A DNA stretch of 49,470 nt, from IMG/VR virus record IMGVR_UViG_3300048015_000021, positions 1 to 49,470 of that record; one strand, 5' to 3'. The notes beneath the pieces were generated by a model. The model was not told the DNA's origin, did no database searches, and saw nothing but the letters and a program-made list of their open reading frames with translations. A program made the position numbers and the translations under genes. Source of the stretch: a virus. Shown in pieces: positions 46,845 to 49,470 of the stretch (position 1 is its first letter; the number at the start of each line of letters is the position of its first letter).

Positions 46845-47288
46845 ATGGAAACAGTTATTAAGTTTAAGTTTAAGCAGCCTTTCGGCCTCGTCCTCGGAAA
46901 GGGCGAACGCACCTTTACCTTTACCCCCAAGCTGGCCCGTCGTCCGACGACAGCCCCCGGCATTGTCGGGACGGTATGGGTCGAAGATATCGACTTTGAT
47001 TATGTTTATGAAATTAAGCTCGCCAGCGAAATGCCTCGCGACCTTGCTCCGCATATCGCTTCACGCATGGACCCAGGCGCTGCGGCTGCGTTTCGCGCTG
47101 CCCAAGCTGAGGAAGCCGCGAATAACCACGCTCACGCAAACGTCGTTCGCGACGGCCTGAATTTTCATGCCGAACGCGGTGCCATTGAAATTATTTCTGA
47201 CTCGTTCCAGGACTCTTTGGCCGATGTTGTGGCCGATGTTCCTGCCCCGCGCAAGCCTGGACGGCCAAAGAAGGCAGTAGAAGCCTAA
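46845..47288 (+). CDS. Virion-associated protein with C-terminal AT-hook-like tail
   Basis: A 147-residue protein with a beta-rich N-terminus (ETVIKFKFKQPFGLVLGKGERTFTF), an Ala-rich helix and a C-terminus APRKPGRPKKAVEA, an AT-hook-like basic tail. An in-frame TTG three codons earlier is an alternative start. It lies between the capsid and amidase genes, so it is probably a head or head-tail component that touches DNA. Function is inferred. Confidence 0.55.
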   Translation: METVIKFKFKQPFGLVLGKGERTFTFTPKLARRPTTAPGIVGTVWVEDIDFDYVYEIKLASEMPRDLAPHIASRMDPGAAAAFRAAQAEEAANNHAHANVVRDGLNFHAERGAIEIISDSFQDSLADVVADVPAPRKPGRPKKAVEA

Positions 47289-47818
47289 TGCTCATTCCGC
47301 AAGACGTTCTTGCCAAGCTTGACAAACGCGACCCCGCCGACGTATCTGAGATTTTTATTCACCACTCGGCCTGGCCTCCCACCCTTGATATTACCAAGAT
47401 GTGGCGACCCGATACCGACGAGATATGCGTTCCCTACAACGCATATGTGAAGAAGGTATCCACGGGTATATGGGTTGTCCAGATTGGCCGTCCTGCGGCA
47501 TATGTTCCCGCCGCACAGTTTGGGATGAACCCAGCCGGGTACTCCATCTGTGTTGGCGGTGATTACCAAGACACTCCCGGAGATGAGGTTGAGTCCGCCG
47601 CGCTTTTAGCGGTATACGCACATATCATGGCCGTTATCACGGGTCCGTGTCCCAATGTTCAATATCTTCTTGGACACCGTGACGTTGCCCCTATCCTGCA
47701 ACAGGTGGGCAAAAATCCGAGTGATTATTCTACTCTGTGTCCAGGCGATAGGTTGTACGCGCATCTCCCGACCCTGCGGGACCAAACCGGACTGCTCAAC
47801 TACCCCACACTACAATAA
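47288..47818 (+). CDS. N-acetylmuramoyl-L-alanine amidase (Amidase_2/PGRP-like)
   Basis: A 176-residue protein with IFIHHSAWPP (His25/His26), YNAYVKKVSTGIWVVQIGRP, and LLGHRDVAP...LCPGDRLY (His130, Cys151). These are the zinc ligands and core of T7-lysozyme-like amidases. It cleaves the amide between MurNAc and the stem peptide. No signal peptide or binding domain is present. Its place among virion genes suggests a virion-associated lysin or an endolysin that needs a holin. Confidence 0.85.
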   Translation: MLIPQDVLAKLDKRDPADVSEIFIHHSAWPPTLDITKMWRPDTDEICVPYNAYVKKVSTGIWVVQIGRPAAYVPAAQFGMNPAGYSICVGGDYQDTPGDEVESAALLAVYAHIMAVITGPCPNVQYLLGHRDVAPILQQVGKNPSDYSTLCPGDRLYAHLPTLRDQTGLLNYPTLQ

Positions 47819-47829
47819 GGAGAATATAA

Positions 47830-48927
47830 ATGGCTGGAGCTATTTTCAGTCACCCGGCGTTTACGCCTGGCGGCAATTATGAGTTGCTTGGTTATACTCT
47901 CCAGACGAGCCCCGCAATCGCAGGTGCGCCCAACCCTTTCGCTTTCGTCAATGTTCCCGGCTACGAGAACTATCAGGTCAATACCGATATTGTAGTCCCT
48001 ACGGCGACCTATTGGGACCTGTTCCGTGTAGCCCCGACAGTTGGAGGCGTTGACCAAAATGGCAACACCTTCACCATTACGCTTCCGTGGTCGCGGCCCT
48101 TCACCTCGTGGCAGCCGCTCTACGACATGCGTATTTCAAGTTTAATCGACAACTTCCGCCGCAACCATATCCATGACCCCGGTATTCCCAAGATTGAATC
48201 GACGGTAGCCGCTGAGTCTGTAGGCAGCAACATCATGCCGTTTATGACGGATGACCAGACCCAGCGGTTCTACCTGTCGTTCCTCCCGAACGAGGACCCG
48301 ATTAAAATCATCGGTGACCAGACGCTGGTCTACCTTGGCACGAACCGTGCCTCCGCTGCTATCTTGCAGCCCCAGGTAGACTATAACCTCAGCGAGGATG
48401 GTGGATATGTTGACTTCGCCGTCAACCCTCCCGCTACGGATTATATGAGGGTCGAATACGTCCAGGTTAAATATACCAACGACGAAGTTCGCAACATGTT
48501 GCTCAATGCCATATCTCAGTTGAGCCTGTACGGCATCAACGGATATGAAGTCCTCGTCAGCAATAACCTGCTCTATATGACAGGTCCGCTGCCAAGCCGG
48601 GACCTGGGAGAAATCCTGTGTATGATTGCCTATCGCAACGTGCTCTCAAGTGATATCGAAAGTCAGCTTGAGGTTTCAGAAGCCTGGAAAGACGGCAAGG
48701 TCGAATATACGTCTGACCCGTCGCGGTCGCTTCAAGCTGGAGCGGTCCATCTCAATAACATTGACGACTCTCTGCGTCGTCGGTGTAATAATTATATTCT
48801 CGCGACTCGGAACTATCTGTATCGCGGTGAATTCGAATCGTTCTTCGATGTGTCTGGTGTTCTTCCGGTCTATTCACTCATCGTCGCTGGGTATAATACG
48901 GGCGGCGCTTTAGGATGGTGGCTCTGA
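47830..48927 (+). CDS. Virion structural protein (365 aa)
   Basis: A 365-residue protein with a beta-rich N-terminal half (FVNVPGYENYQVNTDIVVP, TFTITLPWSRPFTSWQPL) and a helical C-terminal part (DDSLRRRCNNYILATRNYLY). AAGGAG precedes the ATG. Its place after capsid-related genes suggests head-tail connection or tail structure. No specific family recognised. Confidence 0.65.
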   Translation: MAGAIFSHPAFTPGGNYELLGYTLQTSPAIAGAPNPFAFVNVPGYENYQVNTDIVVPTATYWDLFRVAPTVGGVDQNGNTFTITLPWSRPFTSWQPLYDMRISSLIDNFRRNHIHDPGIPKIESTVAAESVGSNIMPFMTDDQTQRFYLSFLPNEDPIKIIGDQTLVYLGTNRASAAILQPQVDYNLSEDGGYVDFAVNPPATDYMRVEYVQVKYTNDEVRNMLLNAISQLSLYGINGYEVLVSNNLLYMTGPLPSRDLGEILCMIAYRNVLSSDIESQLEVSEAWKDGKVEYTSDPSRSLQAGAVHLNNIDDSLRRRCNNYILATRNYLYRGEFESFFDVSGVLPVYSLIVAGYNTGGALGWWL

Positions 48928-48930
48928 CCC

Positions 48931-49308
48931 ATGTCCGGAATTAAAGGGATGGATAAATTAACTGGTACTCCGCTAAGTGCGAAGTGTGTGGCGAAAGTCA
49001 CCCGAGGGGATACAGGTAAAGTAGAAATTCGGACCATGGCTTATTGGGATATTTCTCTGAATGGAGCAACCTGCACACTTACCGTTGTGGGTCCAACGGG
49101 AACAAGAACCCAATTAACCACGACTGTCGGCACGACCGCAGCGACGGTAAACGGTAGAACGTATCAGCCATATTTTTATGCTAGTCGCACGGTGACGCCC
49201 ACAGATTTTCCGGTGGCTGGTCAATATAAAGTCCAGCTAGTAGCGGCGTTTAGTAGCTATACCCGAGTAGCAAATTATACAATTCTGAATATAGGCAACA
49301 CACTCTAA
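48931..49308 (+). CDS. Virion structural protein (125 aa)
   Basis: A 125-residue Thr/Val-rich beta protein (ATCTLTVVGPTGTRTQLTTT, YKVQLVAAFSSY) that reads like an immunoglobulin-like or BppU-like fold with one repeat. It is directly before another structural gene with an AAGGAG site. Assignment by position and composition. Confidence 0.55.
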   Translation: MSGIKGMDKLTGTPLSAKCVAKVTRGDTGKVEIRTMAYWDISLNGATCTLTVVGPTGTRTQLTTTVGTTAATVNGRTYQPYFYASRTVTPTDFPVAGQYKVQLVAAFSSYTRVANYTILNIGNTL

Positions 49309-49320
49309 GGAGATATAAAA

Positions 49321-49470
49321 ATGGCTCACGAAAGCTATCCCATTCCCACCGTTTTCAACGGTATCACACATACTGCCTTCGAAAATACGCCACTGACTGT
49401 TCGTATGGACACCGACGCTGCCCATCCCAGCGGCTCTGCCGATGGCAATAACGGCAAAAAAGCAAGTCTG
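49321..49470 (+). CDS. Structural protein, N-terminal part (cut by window edge)
   Basis: The gene starts at the ATG at 49321 with AAGGAGAT upstream and runs off the right edge after 50 codons. The visible part (MAHESYPIPTVFNGITHTAF) is polar and Thr/Asn-rich, as in tail or fibre proteins. Too short to classify. Confidence 0.55.
   Translation, partial: MAHESYPIPTVFNGITHTAFENTPLTVRMDTDAAHPSGSADGNNGKKASL

Noticed and set aside
1-49470. CRISPR array or insertion sequence
   Set aside because: No regularly spaced repeats of 23-40 bp with unique spacers and no transposase gene were seen; the only exact 23-bp repeat (34946-34991) is a two-copy tandem.

Overview
This window is part of a temperate tailed double-stranded DNA bacteriophage or an integrated prophage. 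The direct evidence is a terminase large subunit, portal, prohead protease with scaffold and major capsid protein in one rightward cluster, a phage-type replication and recombination set, a tyrosine integrase, and next to it a 50-bp copy of the 3' half of a tRNA-Thr(GGT) gene that looks like attP. The host is not identified. The tRNA 3' end (discriminator T followed by an encoded CCA) and the moderate GC content would fit an actinobacterium or a similar lineage, but this is a weak inference. Genes are densely packed, many stop and start codons overlap (TAATG, ATGA, ATGGCTAA), and many starts are TTG or GTG.

Layout. Positions 1-3394 are mostly leftward: a family A DNA polymerase cut by the window edge, a PD-(D/E)XK nuclease candidate, a recombination-like protein, a dNMP kinase, and two genes missed by simple length cut-offs (a Flp-type pilin and a 58-residue basic protein). 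A small HTH regulator at 2009-2404 runs rightward. Positions 3440-4140 are a regulatory hub: three sigma70-type promoters carry the same 14-bp TACCC...GGTA element in the spacer, and two of them lead into strongly structured, apparently non-coding transcripts. Positions 4145-16807 form a rightward early/replication operon: small zinc and membrane proteins, a primase-helicase with an intein in its Walker A motif, a GT-B-like protein, a Cas4-like nuclease, a RecA-like protein with an altered P-loop, a Mre11-like phosphoesterase, MazG, a methyltransferase and several other nucleases. Positions 16810-18216 hold the integrase and attP with putative arm sites. Positions 18217-32709 are a long leftward accessory operon: a 3D-domain protein, a macro-like domain, a second tyrosine recombinase, duplicated small genes, a MoxR/CobS-type AAA+ ATPase with a VWA partner, many microproteins, an L7/L12-like domain and a protein-kinase-like gene.

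Positions 32725-35212 are largely non-coding around one AT-hook gene and contain a good candidate replication origin: iteron-like repeats, large palindromes, an AT-rich unwinding region and two perfect DnaA boxes. From 35213 to the right edge the genes are rightward and become structural: small genes, a dual-specificity phosphatase, ClpP-like protease, TerS candidate, TerL, portal, protease-scaffold, capsid, an amidase and virion proteins.

Two genome-wide word biases stand out. I found no GATC in reading through the window, although about 180-190 would be expected by chance, and ATAT is strongly over-represented through codon-context choice. Several proteins carry AT-hook-like GRP motifs. The most unusual items are the operator-controlled structured RNAs at 3.4-4.1 kb, the phage-borne Flp pilin, the genes that appear to start at AUA or AUU, and the mirrored GC/AT element at 37.4 kb.
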